A stretch of 64,000 bases of DNA from Macrolepiota albuminosa (taxonomy: Eukaryota > Basidiomycota > Agaricomycetes > Agaricales > Agaricaceae): contig JAMWFC010000116.1 of the NCBI GenBank assembly GCA_027475525.1, forward strand, positions 620,001 to 684,000, read 5' to 3'. Positions 21,364 to 32,391 of the stretch are shown piece after piece (the first letter of the stretch is position 1; each line of letters begins with the position of its first letter). A model generated the notes under the pieces. That model was not told the origin of the DNA, made no database searches, and worked only from the letters and a program-made list of their open reading frames with translations. The position numbers and the translations under genes were made by a program.

Positions 21364-24300
21364 TCATTTGCAGATATTTCGATCAGATACTGTAGTCGAA
21401 CAATGATCAGCTGGCAAAACAGTTTCCTCTGTCAAGGGTTTGTGGCCCGAATGCTGATGCGAATACGGTTCATCTACAGTGTCATTAAGAGGCTCGAAGT
21501 CATCATCAAAATCATCTCCATCGCTGTATACAAGGGTTTTGTAAACATCATTGTCCTTAGGATTGTTCCAATCTAGGCGAGGTGATATGTGCGATAGAGA
21601 GTACCCAAGTTCAGATGCTGTTTTCTTATCACCATAAACCAAACCATCGAGATAAGGACAATCTATTATATATAACTGAATAAACCAGTAATAAGAGAAT
21701 AATGACAACCCTGTAGTGCACCGTATGCATCACAAGTAGACTTCTCTATAGTGTATGACGGGCCGTTCCAATAAAACGATCGGTCAGAAGAACTGGCTGT
21801 CATGGTTTTGAAATAATCCCATGCAGGCCCGCTGCGTATACATTTGCAAACTGCTGTCCGTCAGAAGAACTGGCTGTCATGGTTTTGAAATAATCCCATG
21901 CAGGCCCGCTGCGTATACATTTGCAAACTGCTGTCCAAACCAAAGAGGTACCCAGCCCTTCAACCTCACCTTGTATTCCCGACGCACAAGCGGCTCTCTT
22001 AAGTAGAACAAGCATATGAGCATGACGAGCCAAAAACACAGAGTAAATGGTCTGGAAGACGCACAAGCGGCTCTCTTAAGTAGAACAAGCATATGAGCAT
22101 GACGAGCCAAAAACACAGAGTAAATGGTCTGGAACGTGTCGTAACCATTTGAAGAATCACCAGGCCTGCGAAAGGTATGACGAAGGAAGTACCAGTACAC
22201 GATTTTGCGGGCCCTCAAGTGGTTTTTGATAGACGACTCAAAGGCGTGAACATCTGTATTAAACAGGTAGTTCCAATTTATAAGAGCACTATGCAATTCG
22301 AAATAATTGCACATCAAGAAAATAGACAGTGCGCCTTCCCAGGTATCCCAATCCGGCACGTGCTGATACTCCCGGTCTACAAGAAATTAAATATTTTAAG
22401 AAATAAGTAATTAAATTAAATTGACTAAAAATTAGAAAGCAACATTGTGATGCTTACCTAGGTCGCCCTCAAAAAGTTTCTTTGTATACCGGTAGTAATG
22501 CGCGAGCATGCGGACCAGTATAGAATGAGAAGCCGTTCCGTGATCAGCATTTGCGAAGGTTTGACTACCCACGAAATGATGATATATCCCAATAACGGAA
22601 TCAGCGAGAGTGGTCGCAAGATAATAATGACCTCCAATACATATGGAAGGAACCGGTGTCACGACACAAAGTGGCACGTTAGGGCGCACGATACTATGGG
22701 ATCAGTCATATATTATATACAGCAACATAAGGGCACCACTCACAAAACATCACCAGGTTCCAATACAACCACTTCGGTATCCCACAAGTCAGCGTTCGCC
22801 TCATACATTACGTATTTCTCCATAAAAATAGAGACGGTAGCGAAATCCTCGAAAGACCTGGACTTCGGTCGTGCAATATACAGTAACTTGAAGCCCGTTT
22901 CCACCTGTAAGAAAGTACCATACCCGTTAGAACCAATGTGCCAGTAATGGTGGGCAGATCCGGTCGATGCTATTGCCCACCGCATGTCAGATATCGGATA
23001 ATTGTCAGAGGAGTCGCAATACAAGTATTGCCCATTTACTTGCGACCATGCGAACCAATCACCTGACATGGACAAGACAGGAAATGGATCTCGTACTGCA
23101 GGCATATCAAGAGCGCTCAGAGCCCGCAGTTCTGCAGACAAAACAGCAGTGAACACGTCGATCAGGGAACCTCTACGTGTACGTTGAGTATCTAGCGATG
23201 TGAAATCTATCATATGTAAGTATATGTAATGAAAGGCAGGAACACATAAACAGGCGTACGTTGAGTATCTAGCGATGTGAAATCTATCATATGTAAGTAT
23301 ATGTAATGAAAGGCAGGAACACATAAACAGGCATACCATGAATAGTGGTAACACTGTATATGTTGCAGACGGATGCCAGTGTTGCACTGGTAAATCCATT
23401 GTCTACATGGTTGATGCCTTTGATCAATACGGCAGCATGGTCGGTCAGATATTTAGATATGCTGGTATTAGTGGGGTCCGTCAATTCATCCATAGAAGCA
23501 ATCTTGACAAACATTGGTCTAGTCGACCCCCTAACGACCGAGTCGTGAAGTGAGTAAAACCATTGTAAATCCTCTTTTAATTGTAGGGTGTCCAGCAGCA
23601 GTTATGGAAACAGATTATAGTACTTACATGGAACTTGGGAGTAAACCGATATGCGCGGTTCGTACCATGAATTTCATACTCAACAACTCAACAGGACGTT
23701 CACCAGTCACAAATACAATGTCATCAGATACATCGACATCAGACTCGTCAAACTCCAAGTCCTGAAGTCATACGTCATACAGTGAAATAACAAAGTAATC
23801 ACATTCAACGGGTTACGTACAGTAATGTCAAGAGTCAAATCAATGAGGACACGAGGAACATGTTTGATAGGCCGTGTCCTGTCGATACCGTCACCATGCG
23901 TACCTTCGACGGTTTTGGCAGTCTTGCACGCTCGTCTTTTCCTTTTGGGAGAAGGAATAGACGGCCGATTACTTGGTTTATCAGATCTTCGCAACTGCAT
24001 TTCCGATACATTACTTTTGGGAACCGAAACCGCAGTTTCTTCATCCGATGGAGGATTGAGGTTGTTGGAGGATGACGGATTGATGTCAGGGATATCGAGT
24101 ATGGTTTGCTCATCATTGATATTGTCACCTCTACCAAGTGAATATCTTCTATCAATATAGACATTGGTGGGCCCATCAGAAGGAGAATCATCCTGATCGT
24201 TTAAAGAATACGGAGGAGGAGACACAAAAGATAGACGTCTGTCTGCCGCATCACGCCCACCAGGTTGTCCAGTTTTCTTTGTCGACTTGCTCAGATTTTT

Positions 24301-26520
24301 ACTGCCAGCATGGACATCGTCGTTGAACAGATTGTCGGTAGTATCTCGTAAAGGTGACATATGTGTTCTACGAGTATCGCAAGAATTGTCATCATCGATA
24401 GGTTGACGATACAGATTGCTACCAGCAGATTGAGAAGGATACACATTTTTATCACGAAGCCCGTCGTTGTCGAACTCGTTATCATTCGTAATTCCAGATG
24501 AACGGGAATCGTTGAGCACAGTGATGTTGGTACCGTAGGCGCTTCCGGATGGTGAGGGCAGGGGTAAAGAATTGTCAGGAAAAGGCAAAACATCAGAATA
24601 TACCACTATATCGAGCGCATCAATTACAGGATAGCAGGGACGCTCGAAGACCTGTTCACGAGGTTCAGCCAATGAGGCACGGCATCCCTCACAACCCCCT
24701 CCAGATGTTGAAATGCAGATCTGAGTTCCTGTAGGAGGTTCCCCCCCAGAGCTGCAGAAAACAACACCTTCCACAACGCCCGATCCGCTTCCACTACAGC
24801 AGTAGGTTGTTCTAGCTCCCCCCCAGAGCTGCAGAAAACAACACCTTCCACAACGCCCGATCCGCTTCCACTACAGCAGTAGGTTGTTCTAGCCCTCCTA
24901 TGTGATTCCATAGCTAACACATTAACGATACATTTAACTATCAATATGGCGTGCGAAAGAACAATCACACCTTAAACACTGTATCCTTTGCGCCAACTTC
25001 ATTATACTCGCAAGGATTGAGTAACATGAGAGGCGATATGGCCAACGCGATATACAAAGAATTATGAAGAACAGTTGGGCGACCTTGAGGAGCTGAACCG
25101 TGAACTTGGCGAATATGCACGAGCCCAGATTGGTCATTTTCTGATCTGCAGTATCAAACTCTAAAATGTAAATAACAACTAAACCGAATGGTACTATGCC
25201 CTACCACGCAGTCGGCAGGCCCCCCCAGTCGGCACCCTCTGATGTCTTTGAAATTTCCATTGTTTTCTCTTTCTTTTTTTGACATAATTGTATGTATTTG
25301 TTGCTTAAAGATGATAGAAGTTGAATGGGACAGAGATATGGAGAATTCATTGAGTCCCTTCTCAATGCCGACTTGGAGGTTTGTCACTCTCTTGTCACGT
25401 TGCCGAAGCAGGCAATCAAGTTAATTTGATGCCAAAACGCCAATTGTGAGGATTCGAAGATACAGGCTGAGCGGAGCCTCAATTTGTCATCAAGGGTACC
25501 TGTGACAATTTGTGACCTGCCGACTAGGGGGGCCTGCCGACTGCGTAGTAGGGCATAGTATCGTACCCGGAAACTATCATACTCTCGATGGACTCGATGT
25601 CCGTAGGCAGAAATAAATTTCCCTTATACGAGCACTGATATTTTCAGCATTAACAATACACGTACAATATAAATATCAACATACCTTAAGAAGACATCCC
25701 AAATGCAGGGCCGCAGAGGTCAAGTTGATGAGTGTAGTGACAACATTTTCTTTGCCAACGTGCTGAGCGAGACTTGAGTACAAATGAATCAAGGGTCCGC
25801 CTTCTGACGAATAATACGCGGAAGAGTCAAATTGTTTATCTCTACAAGCCTTGGATCGAAGTGCACGTATATGAGAGTTTAGGGCGTTGTGGGATCTCTC
25901 CAGTAGAGCAGGAATATTATTAAGGCTTCCCATAGGCTAGATAATACATAAAATATCGTGCTTGACCAATTGATAAAAGGCAATAGAAACAATGACACGT
26001 ACTGCTTTGTAGTTGTCAACTATGGGACCAGATGAAGAGGGTCTCCGAATAGCCCCCCCATTCATCATCTCAAATACGTCCACAACACGATAGGCCATGA
26101 GAATCCAAAATCAAGCATCCGTCAGGTTCTTTTCAGCTATCGTGGGCACATCATCTCCCACCATAAAAGCGCGAAACAGAGAATACTGATCATCCTTGTG
26201 GGCAGGAGAAAATGTAGCTTCCTCTGTAATTATACAGCTAACAAGTTGCTACAAACACGATATCAGCATGTAATTATAGGATCATCAACAATAAATGAGT
26301 CGACAACGTTGACTCACGTGGATTGCCGTGTCTCGTCCATAGCGGGTAGCAAGATCTCTGTCCGATAGCAGCGCATCAGTGAACCAGGAACAGGATGGAT
26401 TGCCGTGTCTCGTCCATAGCGGGTAGCAAGATCTCTGTCCGATAGCAGCGCATCAGTGAACCAGGAACAGGATGCAAAAGCCTCGTTTAATAAGCGAGGA
26501 TGAGGGAAAGTCACAGACAT
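21364..26520 (-). CDS. 12-exon JmjC/cupin-like gene
   Basis: Exons on minus: 26318-26520, 26003-26248, 25685-25936, 24971-25145, 24628-24913, 23821-24541, 23628-23761, 23337-23530, 22744-23191, 22458-22693, 21710-22376, 21364-21662. With the 77-bp duplications in exons 1, 5, 11 and intron 8 collapsed, phases agree at every junction except exon 3/4 (one base), giving about 1,184 codons. Exon 6 is acidic/Ser-rich with a KRKRRACK nuclear-signal-like stretch. Exons 9-10 carry SGDWFAWSQVNGQYL, AHHYWHIGSNGYGT, EVVVLEPGDV and SICIGGHYY, a JmjC-like fold known in many Agaricomycete proteins; the usual Asp/Glu after the first His is not evident, so enzyme activity is doubtful. Lesion: TGA 26111-26113 in exon 2. 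A MITE sits in intron 3. Confidence 0.7.
21783..21936. repeat. 77-bp abutting duplication 16
   Basis: Copies start 21783 and 21860; exon 11 of the JmjC-like gene. Confidence 0.95.
21981..22134. repeat. 77-bp abutting duplication 17
   Basis: Copies start 21981 and 22058; same exon. Confidence 0.95.
23179..23332. repeat. 77-bp abutting duplication 18
   Basis: Copies start 23179 and 23256; collapsing turns a 145-bp intron into 68 bp. Confidence 0.95.
24740..24893. repeat. 77-bp abutting duplication 19
   Basis: Copies start 24740 and 24817; exon 5 of the JmjC-like gene, frame restored on collapse. Confidence 0.95.
25194..25558. mobile_element. MITE with about 40-bp TIRs and TA target duplication
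   Basis: Left end CTATGCCCTACCACGCAGTC, right end the reverse complement with few mismatches (GACTGCGTAGTAGGGCATAG); TA at 25192-25193 and 25559-25560. About 365 bp, no transposase. TA target and long TIRs suit a Tc1/mariner-type MITE. It lies in intron 3 of the JmjC-like gene. Confidence 0.85.
26319..26472. repeat. 77-bp abutting duplication 20
   Basis: Copies start 26319 and 26396; exon 1 of the JmjC-like gene. Confidence 0.95.
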
Positions 26521-26859
26521 ATAATGAAAATATCAGAAAGTACGTGTGTGTGTGGAGAGGGCAGGAGGGAGTACAAGATGGAGGTTTGGAGGTGTTAACT
26601 CGCCACCTATATATATATGTATAAAATAAAAATCATAATTTTCAGTAAATAAAAATATATATGTAATAGCGGCCCATATTTAGTTTGACATCGGAGTAAC
26701 TAGGTACGAATTTGAATAACAAAGATTAGTCATACAAACCAGACACAACCTTTAGCAAGTAAAACCATCAAACAGTAAGTACGCGCTATAATATCAACAA
26801 ATATGAAGGTCATACCGATTTAGTTTTATATGTCCATAACACTCTTACATGAGTCCGCC

Positions 26860-27013
26860 GGCAAATTGAAAACAATATCAATTCGGTACATCACACCATA
26901 TTTTGTAGTCAAACACAGTGATGTACGCAGAAATAGGGCAAATTGAAAACAATATCAATTCGGTACATCACACCATATTTTGTAGTCAAACACAGTGATG
27001 TACGCAGAAATAG
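26860..27013. repeat. 77-bp abutting duplication 21
   Basis: Copies start 26860 and 26937; intergenic. Confidence 0.95.
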
Positions 27014-27139
27014 TATGACGTAGTCCAGCAAAGCAAAAAAATCAAGGTATCAGAACGCGGCAAACAACAAAATCAAGCTTGTACCGACAGGCGCGGAAAA
27101 ATAAAGGAACTATACGCGGTCCACGTGACAGCAATCAGA

Positions 27140-30045
27140 TTACTTCTTTATTTTTACCTTTCCCCTTGGGTAGCCCAGCAGAACGAGTCGGCTTAGAGGT
27201 AGCACCACGAGTTGTGGCCAATGCCGATATACCAACACCAGATCAGGGAGAAGCAGTCAATCCAGCGATGCAAGACGTCTTGGCGCTGGCACTACAGTGT
27301 TTGGAGGGTATACCACCCACAGAACCAGAAGAAGAAATAGCTTTTGACCCTCCCGGAGCACCAGATGCAGGCCCTTCAAGACCACTGGGTTTCATCAAGG
27401 ATGCCATGCACCTGGTGCCTGCACCACCAACCACAACAAGATCAGGGGTGTGAAGAACCATGACGAACTTGATGTTAGTAGAAAGGAACCTAAAAATAAG
27501 TAAATAAATAACCAATAAGAATATCGTAACAAATAGTGAACGTACACTGAAGAGGAACCTTCAAACCATCCAGCTGTGTAACCCATGGCAATGACGGACC
27601 CCTCGGGAACATTGGACATGTTACCATTGTATGAGCGCCAACTAGCAATAGCATTGAAGTCAGCAGCCGAAAATCGAAAGGCAGGTCCAGTTTCCGAACA
27701 ACCATCGTATACAGGCACTGGAAATAAATAAATAGAGAAGTTGAATAATGACACGGAAGACACACCAGTCGATTCATAATTTATTACCGCTTCCATAGAA
27801 TTCTTGAATTTCGGAGTCGGTACAATAGGAGCAGATTTTACAGAAAACATAGAATCATCTGTAAGTACAGGAGGCTTCGAAAGGACAGGCACTGAGTAGC
27901 CACCCGCTACAAAATGATGTCAACATAAAGGTATGCTACACGCAAGTTGAAAATTTACAGTTTTTGAAGGACATGCTCTTCTCTTTGCCTCTGGTTACAA
28001 AGGCCATCCCATAGCTTGAATAAGAGCCCATGGGATCAGAACGCAAACCCAACGCATTTCCAACATTGGCCATAGAACGTAGGAATTCTTGCTGGAATGG
28101 CACAATCATCAAACATTTCTGTTTATAAGGGGATGAGAAACTGCTGACTTCTACGCCGGAATCAAAGAGATGAGAAGCAGATACGACGCCGAACATGACA
28201 TCGATGCAAAAGGCATTACCTCCATGGTTTAAAGCAAGGTGACGAGATTTGGCAGTAAGATTATCAGGATGTATGTGAGCTGAATGCACATATAAGCCAT
28301 GTTCGACCCACAATAGGCCTCGAATCAAAGATCTATACATGTGTGTAACAACGATGCACATGAACAAGATAACATAAGCACTTACTCTGCATTTTCTTTG
28401 GTCATCTTTGATATCACGGCTGATATACGTGCAAATTGCACTGATCCGTCACTGATTTGTTTATCATATCCATATGGTATGATATTAAACACGTGGCTGT
28501 GCGAAAAATATGTCAATAAAGAGAAACAGACCGGTACATATTGCGATGCGGATACTATAAACAGACATACAGAAGATAAGGAAGCATACTGTATGTAGAA
28601 GAGAACATAGGATCCTGTACGTCTGGCTGCATAATCAGAGAATTAGTAACCATAACAGTCGGATCAGTAGCACTGTCAAATCTAACAAAAAAAAAAAAAA
28701 TCAAAATACAGAAATCAATCAAACAAATAGTAAGACGCTACTCTTTGATATCATAGTGTTCACCAACATTGAGAGGATCATCGTGTTTAGTATTGACGCC
28801 ATGTACATAAGTACTGGCATCTTCCATAACATGACAATCTTCGTTATCATCAGCACACTCTTGTTTGTCGGCGGGGGCAGCAAACACCAAAGATTCGTTA
28901 TCAGAATTGACACATGCAATCGGCGCACTGTCTGAGAAAACTAAGTCTGCCATATCAGCTTCATCATCGGGTAATTCCAATGACTCAAAGCTACTCCTGT
29001 CAACTCCGTCGTCAGATGCGTCTTTATCAATAATAGGTTCACTAGTGGCATATAATTCGTCGTCCAATGAATGGGCAGGCAGTTTATGAACACAAGATGT
29101 ACCGGTACCACAAATAAGAATAAAAATAAAAGACACAACACATGAGCAGTATTTACAATAAAATTGAAAATAAAATACTGACACTTCCAGCAAACCGTCG
29201 CTTTCTGCAAGAGATATGATGCTATTTCTGTTATCCGGGGAATTGTCAGACACCGAGTTATTGTCTGAATCAGCCTTCATGTTGGGAAGGATACGTGTGG
29301 TCGATTTTGTGACCCCTGCAACCTGAGGTTTATCTGAAAGGGTGCGACTGCGCCTATGTTGGGAAGGATACGTGTGGTCGATTTTGTGACCCCTGCAACC
29401 TGAGGTTTATCTGAAAGGGTGTGACTGCGCCTGAAGATATACAAGAAACAACATTTTTAGGTGGGTCATACTACAAATAGTGTAATCTGACTAACATAGT
29501 TTGCCCAGTCAGAGTGGACAGTGTATCACCTGTACCGGCCGAAAGCTTCTCCAAGGCACGTCTAAATAAACAGTATGCAGTCAACCGAAGGTCAATAACA
29601 TAACATTAGTATGCACATAACCGGGGACTCAACGCTTGAAGGGCCACCAGCCCTCTTCTTCTTTGGCGAAGGCATACAGGGCATACTATCACTACAAATG
29701 ATAAGCAATCATTGACATCAACACGATATACAAGGATGTACACATCACGGGTGACACCAATTTTGCACTTGACTGAAGAGGAAGATGCAGAATCAGCGTC
29801 GACAGGCGAGTTGCCGGCTAACACAGCTGCAAATATACTGATAGCACATGTCAAGGTCATACATATGAACAATTACATAATGCACGCGTCCAATTGGTCT
29901 GCATTCCTTAGTCAAATATATCAGTATAATAATGAGACGTAGGCAGGTAGATATAAATTTACAAAGCTTGCAGCTGTTCGTACAAAGGACGCATCATATC
30001 TTCTGGTTTATCTGTGGATTTCTTTGATTTTTTGCATGGAGGCAT
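27140..30045 (-). CDS. Multi-exon gene of unknown family (paralogue of 52117-53675)
   Basis: Starts ATG 30043-30045 (MPPCKKSKKSTDKPEDMMRP). Several fungal-type introns are visible: donors GTAAATT, GTAAGTGC and GTAAATTTTC, acceptors TTTGTAG, GTTAG and CACAG. The N-terminal half is Ser/Asp-rich (NNSVSDNSPDN; ELPDDEADMADLVF) with one hydrophobic stretch (YCSCVVSFIFILICG). The C-terminal half looks globular: NIIPYGYDKQISDGSVQFAR, DVMFGVVSASHLFDSGVEV, VPVYDGCSETGPAFRFSAAD, VPEGSVIAMGYTAGWF, STNIKFVMVLHTPDLVV. These blocks recur in order in the gene at 52117-53675. I cannot name the family. Phase mismatches near exons 2-3 and near 28510-28600 suggest sequence errors or decay; the last exon (27140-27500) is the least certain part. 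Confidence 0.55.
29279..29432. repeat. 77-bp abutting duplication 22
   Basis: Copies start 29279 and 29356; one mismatch; inside an exon of the 27-30 kb gene. Confidence 0.93.
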
Positions 30046-31375
30046 GGTAGTACCAAGTATAACGATGTATAAACAAAAATAGGGACAGATAGATAAAGCA
30101 AAAGATTTGAGGATAAGGAAGCCTGCAGCACGCAGGTTTTATGGTATTCCAGCAGAGTAATGGACACGTAAACGTCAAAAGCAACGAGGGTCGAATAAAC
30201 CAAATATATTAGCACGAGTACCCATGGTTGCCCGATAAACTGAATATACAAGCCAAATATAGGGTAAAAAACGTTTAAAACAAATAGAAAAAAAAAAATA
30301 AAATAAAATAACACGGAGTTAATGATGGGTTAGAAGCTTTGAGCCAGCCATTTGGGAGACAGATAAAGAACCATTAATACACGCTTAGACAAATAAATCA
30401 ATACACATCGAATAACAACGCCTGCGTAAGAAACCGCCACTTTACACAAGCTCTACATGCGCCAGACCGGCAAGTCTGGACATAGAAAGGCGAAAAGGCA
30501 GAAACATTCAGATACTACGAGAAATGTAGCCATAACGGTGTAAGAAGTAAGGGATACCAATAGGCAAGCCAAATTGTCAATTTGAATTAGCCTTGTTCAA
30601 TCCTGTAATAATAACAGAGTAATACATAGGTAATATGTAGGTAAGCCAATCAGTCAGTTTGAATTAACCTATTTCAATCCTAAAAGATGCTAGAAGCAAA
30701 GTAACCCACTCAGTATCCAGGGAACAGACAACCTATAAGCCAAAATCAAATAAAATGATACAGCAGAATAAATATATTGATGCAGAAATGTACATGCTTC
30801 GAACTAAAAGGAAAAGAACACAGTCCTGTGGGACGGGAGAATATATGGGAAAGAAGTTGTCTGTGAGACGGTTGGATGATTAGCATATAGGGAGATCCAA
30901 TAAATTGGATAGATCTTATCGTTTCCAAACGTGTTGAATAAGAGAGATAAAATATGTCCAAATCGCTAAGAAGCCAGACAGACAGTTGACCCATAAACGT
31001 TGTCTGATCAGACCAATGCAACGCGACATGAGAATAAGAAGCCATACAGATAGTTGATCCTGAAAAGTTGCTTATAATAGATGGCTGCAACGTGACACGA
31101 GACAGTATCAGCTCACTAGACATTCTGTAGCCTATCTTATCATCACATACACATATAAAAAAATGGACAACGAGTACGACGAAAGCAATGCAAGTGTGTA
31201 CTGAATGAAGCCTTTTAGAATTATAAAAAGATATTTAAACGGACATTAACATAGGAAGTACCTTGGAACGACATGTCAAGTATGACAAGCATAGAGGGGA
31301 AGCACGACTTCATGACATTCTTCAGGTGAAATAAAAATATATATGTATCGCATCCACACATAAAGTTAATGTCTT
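30046..31375. other. Gene-poor spacer
   Basis: AT-rich with short frames only. Two similar words (GCCAATTGTCAATTTGAATTA-like, about 30569-30600 and 30655-30680) hint at a short repeat, and it may hold the 5' part of the gene that follows; nothing firmer. Confidence 0.4.
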
Positions 31376-32391
31376 GTGAAGAACCCAGAATGGAAAAGTA
31401 CGGTAGTTGTACGGCAGTATGAAAGCCCAAAAATATGGAGAATCCTACTAGCAGACCAGGACGGCAAGGTGACAAACAAGGAAGCAATATACACGGTGTA
31501 CAGTGCAATAGCAGACATAGATCTGCCCCCGTTTAAGATAGGAGGATCTATAAAGTGAGCGTTCAATGATGCTACACATATTGAAGATGGCTGATAGGGA
31601 TGTAGTGAATTCAATCGGAAGTGTAAATACCTCAAACAGTCAATAAAACTGGACGGGCTTGGCACGCAGCAGTTTGACGACACCATGGCTGCGGCAAAAA
31701 CAGTATACAAAGCATTTGACCAGGAGTTCAAAGAGGGCAAACTGGAAGAATGGTCGGAAAAAATGTCAGACGAAGGAAACAAGATATTGTACGCAAACAA
31801 TAGGGTGTTTACACCCGCAAAGGACTCGGACAAATGAGAAGTTCACATTCCGTTTGAAAAGGATACTGACCCCAACGGATTGCTCAAAAAAATTGCATGA
31901 GGGGGATTCAAGAGAACATCAGACAATGTCGTCGAGTATGTGCAAGCAAGGATAACACTGGAAGGAGATAAAACGTAAGAATATACGGACAACGACCATA
32001 AAACATAGATGCTCACACAAATCAAAGGTTCAAGAGGATCAAACCGCAGACCTTCCAAATCGGTGATATAGTTGCGGCGCAGGTATCCTTTGCAGTCGTT
32101 CCATTGAGGGGAGGGAAGTACAAGATGTTAACAGTTTTGAGATCAATAACGCTGCTGGACAAAACATTTGCACTAGTGAGCGGCCATATAAACAATAAAT
32201 GTATTCTTCTCACTCTGACAATTACCAAGAAGAGGAAGGGGCAACCGCTCAAATGCAAAGACTACAAGCCGGTGAAAAGGAAGCTCCGAACGTATGAAGA
32301 CGACGGAGAACCCCAACAGAGGGCCGGCAAGGCGGTCAGTACCGGCAATTTCGAGCAACAAATGTTGAATTACATGAACATTGACGACTGA
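31376..32391 (+). pseudogene. Unknown basidiomycete gene with two nonsense changes
   Basis: Three exons by eye. Exon 1 (MKNPEWKSTVVVRQYESPK ... IDLPPFKIGGS) ends at GTGAGCG near 31555; exon 2 starts after GATGTAG near 31608 and reads LGTQQFDDTMAAAKTVYKAF, VHIPFEKDTDPNGLLKKI and NVVEYVQARITLEGDK up to GTAAGAA near 31976; exon 3 reads IKPQTFQIGDIVAAQVSFAV then VPLRGGKYKMLTVLRS and ends MLNYMNIDD with TGA at 32389-32391. Exon 2 has in-frame TGA at 31835-31837 and 31898-31900. The last exon has the look of a family I have seen repeatedly in Agaricomycete genomes, always without a function. True start may be upstream. Confidence 0.6.

Noticed and set aside
21364..26520. Two separate genes meeting at about 24624
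   Set aside because: An 86-bp intron (24542-24627, GTAATT to GGAAG, with a CTGAC branch word) joins both parts in frame.
27079..27453. Plus-strand proline-rich ORF as a gene
   Set aside because: The opposite strand carries spliced exons in continuity with the gene at 27140-30045; the plus frame is probably its mirror, though the last minus exon is itself uncertain.
31366..31833. Minus-strand ORF of 155 residues
   Set aside because: The plus strand here has exons with GT-AG introns and charged, protein-like text; the minus frame is a shadow.
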